DNA of 64,000 nucleotides. Source: CBFHSF01 sp965661055. GTDB taxonomy: Bacteria; Bacteroidota; Bacteroidia; Flavobacteriales; Schleiferiaceae. The stretch covers positions 6,043-70,042 of the forward strand of contig CBFICS010000013.1 in the NCBI GenBank assembly GCA_965661055.1, given 5' to 3'. Below are positions 45,135 to 53,005 of the stretch, piece after piece (positions within the stretch are counted from its first letter, which is position 1; each line of letters starts with the position of its first letter). The notes below the pieces were generated by a model. That model ran no database searches, was not told the origin of the DNA, and saw nothing but the letters and a program-made list of their open reading frames with translations. Position numbers and translations under genes: made by a program.

Positions 45135-45519
45135 AATTTCTAGGTGTTTCGTAAAGAGTGACTTTTAATTGGAGGTTTGAAGGAATTTCAGGTCTTAAGA
45201 TTTTCCAAATTTCTATAGAGATATTTTCTGCTGTAGGATTTACGTGGTCAAAAGGTTTTACCTGAAGGTTTAGGTTTTTATGATCATAAATATTCTCTAC
45301 CTTATCTTTCATCAAATCAGCTAACCACTTTAGGTCAACAACATATCCAGTTTTCGGATTTACTTCTCCCGAAATGGAAACAATGTATTCATAGTTGTGA
45401 CCATGAAAATACTCATTGTTACAAAGGCCAAATAACAATTGGTTTTCTTCTGCAGATAGATCTGGATTATGTAGTCTGTGGGCAGCATTAAAATGACCTA
45501 CTCTATTTACGGTTACCAT
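45112..45519 (-). CDS. queD: 6-carboxy/6-pyruvoyl-tetrahydropterin synthase family protein
   Basis: A 135 aa T-fold enzyme acting on dihydroneopterin triphosphate. The zinc His ligands are in FNAAHRLHNP and HGHNYEY, and the catalytic Cys is in LCNNEYFHGHNYEY. QueD makes 6-carboxy-tetrahydropterin for queuosine; PtpS makes 6-pyruvoyl-tetrahydropterin. The two are hard to tell apart by sequence, and no other queuosine gene is near. Location next to folE inside a carotenoid/photolyase operon favours a pterin role in light response. The start overlaps idi by 1 bp. Confidence 0.85.
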   Translation of the reverse strand: MVTVNRVGHFNAAHRLHNPDLSAEENQLLFGLCNNEYFHGHNYEYIVSISGEVNPKTGYVVDLKWLADLMKDKVENIYDHKNLNLQVKPFDHVNPTAENISIEIWKILRPEIPSNLQLKVTLYETPRNYVEYNGK

Positions 45520-46034
45520 TATAAAGCTTTTACGTGAGTATAGAATCTATCAAAAATGATTTTAAACCATTCTGTGTAAAGGTCTGGGTTATTCGCAATA
45601 TCTGCTTCTAACTTATCCATTTCAATCCATTTAAAAGAGTCAACTTCTTCAGGATTTACGACAGGGTCTTGATTGTACTTGCCAATAAAAACATGGTCAA
45701 ATTCGTATTCGGTAAGGCCACTGTCAAGTTCAGCTTTATAAATAAAGTCCAAAACCTTCTCAACCTCACAATCAAATCCCATTTCTTCCATAAGTCTTCT
45801 GTGACAAGCTTGTAGGTTTGTTTCTCCCTCTCTTGGGTGGCTACAACAGGTATTGGTCCAAAGTCCGCCAGAATGGTATTTGGAAAGGGCTCTACGCTGC
45901 AATAATAATTGATTTTGGTCATTGAGGACAAAAACAGAAAATGCACGGTGTAGTAACCCTTTTTCATGCGCTTCCATTTTCTCCATCAGTCCGAGAGCGT
46001 TATCGTTCTCGTCAACTAGGATAACTTTTTCCAC
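45519..46034 (-). CDS. idi: Isopentenyl-diphosphate delta-isomerase type I
   Basis: Interconverts IPP and DMAPP, feeding isoprenoid and carotenoid synthesis. The Nudix-like fold shows TNTCCSHPREGETN with the catalytic Cys, RRLMEEMGFDCEVEK and EYEFDHVFIG with metal-binding Glu residues. 171 aa is normal. It lies between crtB (14 bp upstream) and the pterin genes and belongs to the same transcript. Confidence 0.93.
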   Translation of the reverse strand: MEKVILVDENDNALGLMEKMEAHEKGLLHRAFSVFVLNDQNQLLLQRRALSKYHSGGLWTNTCCSHPREGETNLQACHRRLMEEMGFDCEVEKVLDFIYKAELDSGLTEYEFDHVFIGKYNQDPVVNPEEVDSFKWIEMDKLEADIANNPDLYTEWFKIIFDRFYTHVKAL

Positions 46035-46047
46035 GGGTAATTTTGTT

Positions 46048-46884
46048 TTAAAGTAAGTTTAAACTGTGGCGAAGGTAGGAACTAAAAAATAGTCCGTACT
46101 TCTGATTGTTTGGAATTCTAATTCTTTGATTAAACAATTTTGAACTCTGAGTTCTCTTTATTTTTTGCAATAGTGCGTAGTAATAGACATAGGCAATGTA
46201 AACTCCAAACCTGGCCCCTTTGGGAAGGGCTTTAATTCCCTCAAAACCTTTTTTAAAGTCGTGTTCAATTTCATTTTCAATCTGGGCTTTGTCCTCGCAC
46301 GTAAAGTTTTGTAAATCTATTCCCGGAAAATACGTTCTACCCAATCCTTCATAATCATCATTTAAATCTCGTAGGAAGTTGATTTTTTGAAAAGCTGAAC
46401 CCAAAGCCATAGCGTTAGGTTTAAGGTATACGTACATCTTTTCATCTCCTTTGACAAAAACCTTGAGACACATAAGCCCTACGACCTCAGCACTCCCTAA
46501 GATATACTGTTCGTATAATTCATTATTGTAGTCCAATTTGTTTAAATCCATTTCCATGGATTTTATAAAGGTATCGATTAAATCGAGGGGAATATTAAAT
46601 TCATGGACCACTTCTTGAAAGTGATTCAGTACTGGGTTTAATGAAATCTTTTGATCAAGAGCCTCATACGTATCACTTCTAAATTTTTCCATGAGATATT
46701 CTTTGTCAAAATCATGGAAGGAATCAACAATTTCATCCGCAAGGCGAACAAACCCATAAATGCCATAGATGGGATTGTGGAAGAATTTGTCCAACCCAAG
46801 AATTCCAAGGGTGAATGAGGTGGAATAGGTCTTAGTAACCATTTTGGTGGTGTTGTAAGATACTCTGTCAAACAATGCTTTCAT
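46048..46884 (-). CDS. crtB: Phytoene synthase CrtB (squalene/phytoene synthase family)
   Basis: Joins two geranylgeranyl diphosphates into phytoene. The first aspartate-rich motif is RLADEIVDSFHDFDK, the second is FLRDLNDDYEGLGRTY, and both bind Mg. 278 aa matches Bacteroidota CrtB. It overlaps crtI by 17 bp, so translation is coupled. No cyclase or ketolase gene is nearby, so the final carotenoid cannot be told. Confidence 0.93.
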   Translation of the reverse strand: MKALFDRVSYNTTKMVTKTYSTSFTLGILGLDKFFHNPIYGIYGFVRLADEIVDSFHDFDKEYLMEKFRSDTYEALDQKISLNPVLNHFQEVVHEFNIPLDLIDTFIKSMEMDLNKLDYNNELYEQYILGSAEVVGLMCLKVFVKGDEKMYVYLKPNAMALGSAFQKINFLRDLNDDYEGLGRTYFPGIDLQNFTCEDKAQIENEIEHDFKKGFEGIKALPKGARFGVYIAYVYYYALLQKIKRTQSSKLFNQRIRIPNNQKYGLFFSSYLRHSLNLL

Positions 46885-48361
46885 AAATACTACGGTGTTC
46901 TTTAATGATTTGATTTGCGACTACTTGACCACTAATTAATGAAGGTGGAACTCCAGGACCAGGGGTTGTTAATTGTCCAGTGAAATAAAGGTTATGAAGC
47001 TTTTTATTTTTGATGCTTGGTTTTAAAATGGCTGTTTGGTCAAGGGTGTTGGCCAAACCATAGGCATTTCCTTTAAAACTATTGTACTCACTAATAAATT
47101 CTGAATAAGCGAAATCTTTTCTATAAACTATTGACTCTGCGATAGAGGTTTTAAAGTGTTTTTCTATTCTTTTTATGACCAAATTAAAGTAGTGATCTTT
47201 AATTTCTTGAGAATCTTTTAACCCCGGCGCTGAGGGAATTAAAATAAATAGGTTTTCTCCTTTTTCAGGTGCGGTGGTTGGATCTGTTTTTGAGGTAACA
47301 GAAAGATAAAAAAGCGGATCTTCAGGCCAAGATTCTGTTTCGTACAATGACTTGGCATGCATTTCAAAATCTGCATCAAAGAATAAGTTATGATGCAATG
47401 CTCCTTCAAGTTTTTTATCTAATCCCACATAGTATAGTAAGGAGGATGGTGCCATTTTTCTTTTGTCCCAATACTTATCTGAGTAGTTTGAATACTTAGG
47501 ATCTAATACCTTTTTATCAATGTGATGGTAATCGGCAGAAGCTACTACAACATCAGCGTAGAAAGTATCTGAGTCTGTTACTACGGATTTAACCTCATTT
47601 GACTCATATTCAAACGATTGAACATCTTGATTGAAAGCGAATTCCACACCAAGTTCACTACATACAGAAACCATTGCCGTTACAATTTCATGCATTCCAC
47701 CTTTAGGAAACCATGTGCCCAAAGACATGTCTGCGTAGTTCATTAGAGAATAGAGCGCAGGGGTATTTTTTGGCATGGCACCCAAAAACAAAATAGGAAA
47801 TTCTAAGATTTCTATAAGTTTAGGATTGCTAAATGATTTTCTGATAAAGCTTTTTATCGAGGAGAAAAGGTTTAACTGAAATAAACCTTTTACCACCCGG
47901 ATGTCAGCAAATTCTAAAAGAGATTGTCCGGGCTTTTTTACTAATTCTTGAATCCCAATTTCATATTTGTACTGGGCATCCTTTAAAAAGTTCTTAAGCT
48001 TCTCTCCTGCCCCAACTTCCTGAGATTCAAACCAGTCTACCAACTTTGGCATACTCGCTGAGAGGTCTACATATTCCTCTTCGCCAAAATATATTCTATA
48101 ACTAGGGTCTAAACGCTCTAATTCGTAAAAATCAGAGACATTTTTTCCAAAATCATTGAAAAAAGAATCAAAAACATCAGGCATCCAATACCACGAGGGA
48201 CCCATGTCAAAAGTAAAACCTGCTTCAGAAAATTTTCTAGCTCTTCCGCCAGGCGAATTGTGCTTTTCTAAAATAGTGACCTGGTAGCCTGCTTTGGCCA
48301 AGTAGGCCGCAGAAGACAATCCTGAAAATCCAGCTCCAATAACAATCGCCTTTTGTTTCAT
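46868..48361 (-). CDS. crtI: Phytoene desaturase CrtI
   Basis: A 497 aa FAD-dependent desaturase that introduces double bonds into phytoene. The dinucleotide loop is VIGAGFSGLSSAAYLAKAG near residue 6, followed by LEKHNSPGGRA; the C-terminal FAD motif is YFTGQLTTPGPGVPPSLISG. The starter residues MKQKAIVIG are at the ATG directly following the sigma factor stop (2 bp). CrtI, CrtB and Idi form the carotenoid core of the operon. Confidence 0.95.
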   Translation of the reverse strand: MKQKAIVIGAGFSGLSSAAYLAKAGYQVTILEKHNSPGGRARKFSEAGFTFDMGPSWYWMPDVFDSFFNDFGKNVSDFYELERLDPSYRIYFGEEEYVDLSASMPKLVDWFESQEVGAGEKLKNFLKDAQYKYEIGIQELVKKPGQSLLEFADIRVVKGLFQLNLFSSIKSFIRKSFSNPKLIEILEFPILFLGAMPKNTPALYSLMNYADMSLGTWFPKGGMHEIVTAMVSVCSELGVEFAFNQDVQSFEYESNEVKSVVTDSDTFYADVVVASADYHHIDKKVLDPKYSNYSDKYWDKRKMAPSSLLYYVGLDKKLEGALHHNLFFDADFEMHAKSLYETESWPEDPLFYLSVTSKTDPTTAPEKGENLFILIPSAPGLKDSQEIKDHYFNLVIKRIEKHFKTSIAESIVYRKDFAYSEFISEYNSFKGNAYGLANTLDQTAILKPSIKNKKLHNLYFTGQLTTPGPGVPPSLISGQVVANQIIKEHRSIYESIV

Positions 48362-48362
48362 A

Positions 48363-48869
48363 TTAATTCCTGTAATCTTGAAGTTTCTCCATCATCTTTT
48401 TTCTAGCTAGAAAAATACGACTTTTTACCGTACCTAATGGAATATCTAAAATTTCAGAAATTTCTTCGTACTTAAAGCCATTGAAGTGCATCATAAATGC
48501 ATCTACATAATTTTTTTCAATCGTTGATATTTGCTTCATGATATAGTCATTGTCAACTGTTGAATCAGCAAACTCAGAACGACTGGATTCTTGAGAGTTT
48601 AAGAAAAACTGATTTTCCGTTTCATCAACAAACGTGTTTCTGTTTTTCTTCTTGCGATAGTTATTAATAAAGGTATTTTTCATGATTGTGTAAAGCCATC
48701 CCTTAAGGTTTGTCCCTACCCTATACTTATCTTTGTTTTTTAGGGCCTTTAGCATAGTATCTTGGATAAGATCATCTGCTTCGTCCATTTGACGAGTTAA
48801 TTTTAAAGCTAATTGCTTTAAAAATGAATGATGGTCTGAAATCAATGCACCAAATTCTGGAGTAGACAT
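48363..48869 (-). CDS. ECF-like RNA polymerase sigma factor (light-response operon)
   Basis: A 168 aa sigma-70 family protein with region 2 (LALKLTRQMDEADDLIQDTMLKAL, then LKGWLYTIMKNTFINNYRK) and region 4 (MHFNGFKYEEISEILDIPL with a helix-turn-helix). I chose the ATG at 48869 (MSTPEFGAL). The longer frame begins at 48908, but the -7 promoter box TAACTTTG lies inside that extension, so it is probably not translated. It is the first gene of the carotenoid operon, so it may autoregulate and drive light-induced genes. It directly follows the CarH-like regulator. Confidence 0.88.
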   Translation of the reverse strand: MSTPEFGALISDHHSFLKQLALKLTRQMDEADDLIQDTMLKALKNKDKYRVGTNLKGWLYTIMKNTFINNYRKKKNRNTFVDETENQFFLNSQESSRSEFADSTVDNDYIMKQISTIEKNYVDAFMMHFNGFKYEEISEILDIPLGTVKSRIFLARKKMMEKLQDYRN

Positions 48870-48870
48870 T

Positions 48871-48989
48871 TCAATTTTGTTTAAGATTCTTGTCCCAAAG
48901 TTAAACATAATTGGGTTACGACCTAATTTTTGTTTAACTTTTTTTGAATCTAATTAAACATTTTGTTTAAACATTGACTTATTCAATGT
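48871..48989. promoter_or_regulatory. Operator-like region with repeated TTTTGTTTA motifs
   Basis: TTTTGTTTAA occurs at 48875-48884 and within 48927-48938 and 48960-48972. TTAAAC and GTTTAA form an inverted repeat at 48954-48970, and ACATTGA/TCAATGT form another at 48971-48989. The second inverted repeat could alternatively terminate the merR transcript. The region spans from just upstream of the sigma gene start to its leader, so a repressor bound here would block its transcription. I propose the adjacent MerR-type protein as the ligand. Confidence 0.5.
48896..48903 (-). promoter_or_regulatory. -7 promoter box of the carotenoid operon
   Basis: Minus strand TAACTTTG, a full -7 match, 26 bp before the ATG at 48869. 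It supports the downstream start for the sigma factor. No TTG lies at -33, which fits regulation by an activator or another sigma factor. Confidence 0.5.
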
Positions 48990-49021
48990 TCTAACAATAC
49001 TTTTTTTTGTTGAAATGAGTA

Positions 49022-49906
49022 CTAAAGAGCTAGAGTGAGCTCTTTTAAAGTATGAAAAGTATGAAAATCAACGTGATCAAGAGAAGGCTTGTAACCATTA
49101 ATCTGTGAACCTGTGAAGTAATAAGACAAATTATGCCCACTCGTCATTTCAATGAGTCTGTCAAAATAGACATCTATAAGGTCAGAATGAGGATTAGTAG
49201 TAAAGATACTTACCAGAGCATCAATCTTTTTTTGCCTAATAATTCCTAATAGATATTCTGCCGGAACAGATTGCCCAAGATAAATCACTTGATTCCCTTT
49301 ACTTTTAAGGTAAAAATTAAGGTATAAAAGTCCTAATTCATGAAGTTCTTGGTCAGGCAAGTACAATAGGTATTTTTTAGCTCCCTCTACCCCATCGTTA
49401 CCTAAACTGTCTATAGCACAATATAATTTTTGCTTAATTAAGTTACTGGCAAAATGCTCATGACCAATTGAAATGGCATTGGTTTGCCATAGTATACCAA
49501 CTTGCTGAATAAACGATCCTACTAATAAGGTGAAGGTTTCTTGAGCACCTTTTCGCTTTATACTAGAATTTAAAACCTTTTCAAACAAATCGGTATCATA
49601 CTCAAGCATAGCAATTTTTAGGGTGTTGAGTTGAGCTTCTAAGTCTCCTTTATATTGAGACTCATCGATTACTGCTTCCTGAATCTCTTCTCTCGAAAGT
49701 TTAGCACTTTTAGAAATTTTTAATCCGGAATTAACCAAAACAGAAATATTCAACAAATGCTTTAGATCTGCTTCTTGGTAATACCTAATATTGGTTTCCG
49801 TTCGGCTAGGCTCAATAATTTGATGCCTTTGTTCCCAGATTCTAATGGTATGAGCTTTTATTCCAGTTAAATGCTCTAAATCTTTAATAGAATACTTTCT
49901 TACCAT
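49022..49906 (-). CDS. MerR-family regulator with CarH/LitR-type B12-binding photoreceptor domain
   Basis: A 294 aa protein. The N-terminal MerR helix-turn-helix is YSIKDLEHLTGIKAHTIRIWE. The C-terminal part has the Wx9EH motif (W140, then nine residues, E150-H151) and ELHELG (E187, H189, G192; ExHxxG), which in CarH bind adenosylcobalamin and confer light sensing. In Thermus CarH the residue after Trp is His132, the light-state upper ligand, here Gln; that reference is from memory. The ATG at 49906 fits the family start; a TTG-started longer frame lies upstream. It is divergent from prfC and precedes the sigma/carotenoid operon. Confidence 0.85.
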   Translation of the reverse strand: MVRKYSIKDLEHLTGIKAHTIRIWEQRHQIIEPSRTETNIRYYQEADLKHLLNISVLVNSGLKISKSAKLSREEIQEAVIDESQYKGDLEAQLNTLKIAMLEYDTDLFEKVLNSSIKRKGAQETFTLLVGSFIQQVGILWQTNAISIGHEHFASNLIKQKLYCAIDSLGNDGVEGAKKYLLYLPDQELHELGLLYLNFYLKSKGNQVIYLGQSVPAEYLLGIIRQKKIDALVSIFTTNPHSDLIDVYFDRLIEMTSGHNLSYYFTGSQINGYKPSLDHVDFHTFHTLKELTLAL

Positions 49907-49940
49907 TTCATTTGCGTTATGTTGAAGCTTGTGATGTATT

Positions 49941-49980
49941 TCTTTAAACAAACCGCAAACTAACCATTTTGTTTAGCAAA
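49941..49980. promoter_or_regulatory. Operator-like inverted TTTTGTTTA motifs upstream of the CarH-like gene
   Basis: TTTAAACAAA at 49943-49952 and TTTTGTTTAG at 49967-49976 are inverted copies of the motif found in the sigma factor promoter. They lie between the regulator gene and divergent prfC, suggesting autoregulation by the MerR protein. Confidence 0.4.
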
Positions 49981-50013
49981 AAGTTCACATCGCAAATTTT
50001 CCACTCATTATGT

Positions 50014-50021
50014 TATCTTTG
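50014..50021 (+). promoter_or_regulatory. -7 promoter box for prfC
   Basis: TATCTTTG, a full -7 match, 20 bp before the prfC ATG at 50042. It lies close to the MerR-type operator copies, so light or B12 could touch prfC expression too. Confidence 0.45.
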
Positions 50022-50041
50022 CCGGCCTAATAGCAGAATGT

Positions 50042-51622
50042 ATGAGCCTTCAGTCAGAAATCAAGAGAAGAAGAACGTTTGGAATTATATCTCACCCCGA
50101 TGCGGGTAAAACCACTTTAACGGAAAAGTTACTTCTTTTCGGAGGCGCTATTCAAGAAGCTGGAGCTGTTAAATCTAACAAGATTAAAAAAACGGCAACT
50201 TCTGATTTCATGGAGATTGAAAAACAAAGAGGTATTTCAGTAGCAACTTCTGTTATGGGCTTTGAATACAAGGATGTAAAAATCAATATTCTTGATACAC
50301 CAGGTCACCAAGATTTTGCTGAAGACACCTACAGAACCCTTACTGCGGTAGATAGTTCTATAGTTGTAATTGACGTTGCCAAAGGAGTTGAACCTCAAAC
50401 TGAAAAGCTTGTAAACGTATGTAGAATGCGAAAAACTCCAATGATAATCTTTATCAATAAGTTAGATAGAGAGGGTAAAGATGCAATGGACCTACTCGAT
50501 GAAGTGGAAGAAAAGTTAGGTTTAAATGTATGCCCAATGTCTTGGCCCATTGGTATGGGACAAAGATTTAAAGGGGTATACAACATGTATGAGAAGAACC
50601 TAAACCTCTATAAAGAGGTCAATAAGCAAAAGATTTCTGAATCTACTGCATTTGACGATGTAACCGATCCTGAATTAGACCGAATGATTGGTGAAGATTT
50701 CGCCAATGAATTAAGAGAAGAGCTGGAGTTGGTCCAAGGAGTATATCCTGAATTTTCAAAAGAAGATTATTTACAAGGAGAAATTGCTCCCGTATTTTTT
50801 GGTTCTGCATTGAACAATTTTGGAGTTAGAGAACTACTAGATTGTTTTATTGACATTGCCCCAATTCCTCAACCTAAGGATGCCGAAGAAAGAACGGTAA
50901 AACCTGAAGAAAAAAATCTAACGGGATTTGTTTTTAAGATTCATGCCAACATGGACCCTAACCACAGAAACCGCTTGGCCTTCTTGAAGGTGGTTTCAGG
51001 AACCTTTGAAAGAAATAAAAACTACCAGCACATAAGACTGGGTAAAACCTTTAAATTTTCCAATCCAACGGCTTTTATGGCTTCTAAGAAAAGTGTTATT
51101 GACGAAGCCTTTCCAGGGGATATTGTTGGTATTCCTGACTCTGGGAATTTTAGAATTGGAGACACGGTAACTGAGGGTGAAACGCTACACTTTGCAGGTA
51201 TTCCAAGCTTTTCACCTGAACACTTTCGCTTCATCAACAATGCAGATCCTTTAAAGGCCAAACAATTGGCCAAGGGGGTTGACCAATTAATGGATGAAGG
51301 GGTTGCTCAGCTTTTTACTTTGAAGCAAAACGGGAGAAAAATCATCGGTACCGTTGGGGCCCTTCAATATGAAGTAATTCAGTATAGACTAGAGCATGAA
51401 TACGGTGCAAAATGTTCATACGAAGCTTTTCCTGCCTTTAAAGCATGTTGGGTAGAAACTAAGAATCAAGAACAATTAGAGGAGTTTTCAAAACTTAAAC
51501 AGCGGTACCTTGCTGAAGATAAGTTTGGACGTCTTGTTTTCTTAGCAGATTCTCAGTTTTCACTGCAGATGACGCAAGAAAAATTCCCTGACATTACCTT
51601 CCATTTAAAGTCTGAATGGTAA
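50042..51622 (+). CDS. prfC: Peptide chain release factor 3 PrfC
   Basis: A translational GTPase of 526 aa that removes release factors 1 and 2 from the ribosome. The G motifs are SHPDAGKTTLTE (P-loop), DTPGHQDFAEDT and NKLDREGKDA, as in EF-G-related GTPases. Length is standard. The frame starts at ATG 50042. It is followed by aqpZ, 66 bp away. Confidence 0.95.
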   Translation: MSLQSEIKRRRTFGIISHPDAGKTTLTEKLLLFGGAIQEAGAVKSNKIKKTATSDFMEIEKQRGISVATSVMGFEYKDVKINILDTPGHQDFAEDTYRTLTAVDSSIVVIDVAKGVEPQTEKLVNVCRMRKTPMIIFINKLDREGKDAMDLLDEVEEKLGLNVCPMSWPIGMGQRFKGVYNMYEKNLNLYKEVNKQKISESTAFDDVTDPELDRMIGEDFANELREELELVQGVYPEFSKEDYLQGEIAPVFFGSALNNFGVRELLDCFIDIAPIPQPKDAEERTVKPEEKNLTGFVFKIHANMDPNHRNRLAFLKVVSGTFERNKNYQHIRLGKTFKFSNPTAFMASKKSVIDEAFPGDIVGIPDSGNFRIGDTVTEGETLHFAGIPSFSPEHFRFINNADPLKAKQLAKGVDQLMDEGVAQLFTLKQNGRKIIGTVGALQYEVIQYRLEHEYGAKCSYEAFPAFKACWVETKNQEQLEEFSKLKQRYLAEDKFGRLVFLADSQFSLQMTQEKFPDITFHLKSEW

Positions 51623-51688
51623 AAAATAACCTGACGAAAGATATTTTTCTGTAATTTCAGAAAACATTAATCTAATCTTCAGGTAATT

Positions 51689-52378
51689 ATGAAAAATTCT
51701 TCCCCTTTATTTGCTGAGTTCTTCGGAACTTTTTGGTTGGTCCTTGGAGGGTGTGGGTCCGCTGTTTTAGCCGCGGCTTTCCCCGATTTGGGCATCGGAT
51801 TTTTAGGTGTATCATTGGCCTTCGGGTTAACGGTTCTTACAATGGCTTACGCGGTAGGTCATATTAGTGGAGGGCACTTTAACCCAGCGGTTACATTTGG
51901 TCTTTGGGCTGGTGGACGATTTGACGGAAAGTCTCTACTTCCTTACATCATTTCACAAGTTTTGGGCGGAATTGCTGGAGCAGGTGTTTTGTACATTCTT
52001 GCTACTGGCAACGGGTCTGATATTGGAAGTTTTGCTGCCAATGGTTATGGTGAGCATTCTCCAGGGGGATATTCTTTGGTGGCAGCCTTAACCTCTGAAG
52101 TGGTAATGACCTTCTTTTTCCTTATTATTATCCTAGGTGCTACTGACGGAAATGCAGCAAAAGGTTTTGGTGGGCTAGCCATTGGGCTTGCGTTAACGCT
52201 TATTCACCTTATAAGTATACCTATTACAAATACCTCTGTTAACCCTGCCCGTAGTACAAGTCAAGCTTTATTTGTTGGCGACTGGGCGGTTGGGCAATTG
52301 TGGTTATTTTGGGTTGCTCCTATTGTTGGTGCTCTTTTGGCCGGATTTGTCTACAAAGCATTTTTGCAGAAAAAATAA
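51689..52378 (+). CDS. aqpZ: Aquaporin Z
   Basis: A 229 aa inner-membrane water channel. The two pore half-helices are GGHFNPAVTFG and NTSVNPARSTSQAL (both NPA). Six membrane helices are predicted by hydrophobic stretches, for example FGTFWLVLGGCGSAVLAAAF. A hairpin terminator follows. No linked transport partner. Confidence 0.95.
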   Translation: MKNSSPLFAEFFGTFWLVLGGCGSAVLAAAFPDLGIGFLGVSLAFGLTVLTMAYAVGHISGGHFNPAVTFGLWAGGRFDGKSLLPYIISQVLGGIAGAGVLYILATGNGSDIGSFAANGYGEHSPGGYSLVAALTSEVVMTFFFLIIILGATDGNAAKGFGGLAIGLALTLIHLISIPITNTSVNPARSTSQALFVGDWAVGQLWLFWVAPIVGALLAGFVYKAFLQKK

Positions 52379-52397
52379 ACTCGACATTCTTCAGTTA

Positions 52398-52424
52398 AAG
52401 TCATCTATTGATGGCTTTTTTTTT
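52398..52424 (+). terminator. Terminator after aqpZ
   Basis: Stem AAGTCATC/GATGGCTT (one G-U pair), loop TATT, followed by a run of Ts. It lies about 20 bp after the aqpZ stop. Confidence 0.75.
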
Positions 52425-52444
52425 TCTCAATAAGCATACTATCT

Positions 52445-52858
52445 ATGGCCGAAAATAAAACTCAAAAGACAAAAGTGCTTCCTCTTGACTTTATAGAAAA
52501 GGTAGAGAATGATCAGAAACGGGAAGATTCTAAAACCCTTTATAAAATACTGGTTGATATTACAGGACAGGAAGGAAAAATGTGGGGCCCTTCAATTATT
52601 GGCTTTGGAGATTACAGATACAAATACGCCTCTGGAAGAGAAGGTGATTGGTTTTATATTGGATTTAGTCCAAGGGCCCAAAACCTTACTATTTACCTAA
52701 TGGATGGCGCTGAAACTTACACGGCCCTTTTAGACAAAATGGGAAAGTATAAAACAGGAAAATCATGTTTATACATAAAATCTTTAGAAAAGATTGACGT
52801 AGAAATTTTAAAAGAGGTCATGACCCAAAGTGTGACTCGTTTTAAAAATAAAAAATGA
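52445..52858 (+). CDS. DUF1801 domain-containing protein
   Basis: A 137 aa cytoplasmic protein with the YdhG/DUF1801 fold. Diagnostic parts are WGPSIIGFGDYRYKYASGR, WFYIGFSPRAQNLTIYL and GKYKTGKSCLYIKSLEKID. Related proteins in Bacillus are linked to iron-sulfur delivery, but that role is not shown here. It ends at a strong hairpin. Confidence 0.88.
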   Translation: MAENKTQKTKVLPLDFIEKVENDQKREDSKTLYKILVDITGQEGKMWGPSIIGFGDYRYKYASGREGDWFYIGFSPRAQNLTIYLMDGAETYTALLDKMGKYKTGKSCLYIKSLEKIDVEILKEVMTQSVTRFKNKK

Positions 52859-52930
52859 CAAGACCCTGTTTATTACCACTACCCCATTGGCTTCGGCAAA
52901 ATTTACAGACTACATACAACCTGAATAATA

Positions 52931-52961
52931 AAAAATCCCCAGCTTGTGACTGGGGATTTTT
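52931..52961. terminator. Bidirectional terminator after the DUF1801 gene
   Basis: Stem AAAAATCCCCAG/CTGGGGATTTTT with a 7-base loop. It lies between DUF1801 (plus) and the choice-of-anchor gene (minus). Confidence 0.88.
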
Positions 52962-53005
52962 ATTTTGATTGGGTTGGTAAGTAAAGGCTAGGTCAGTTTG
53001 GCCTT

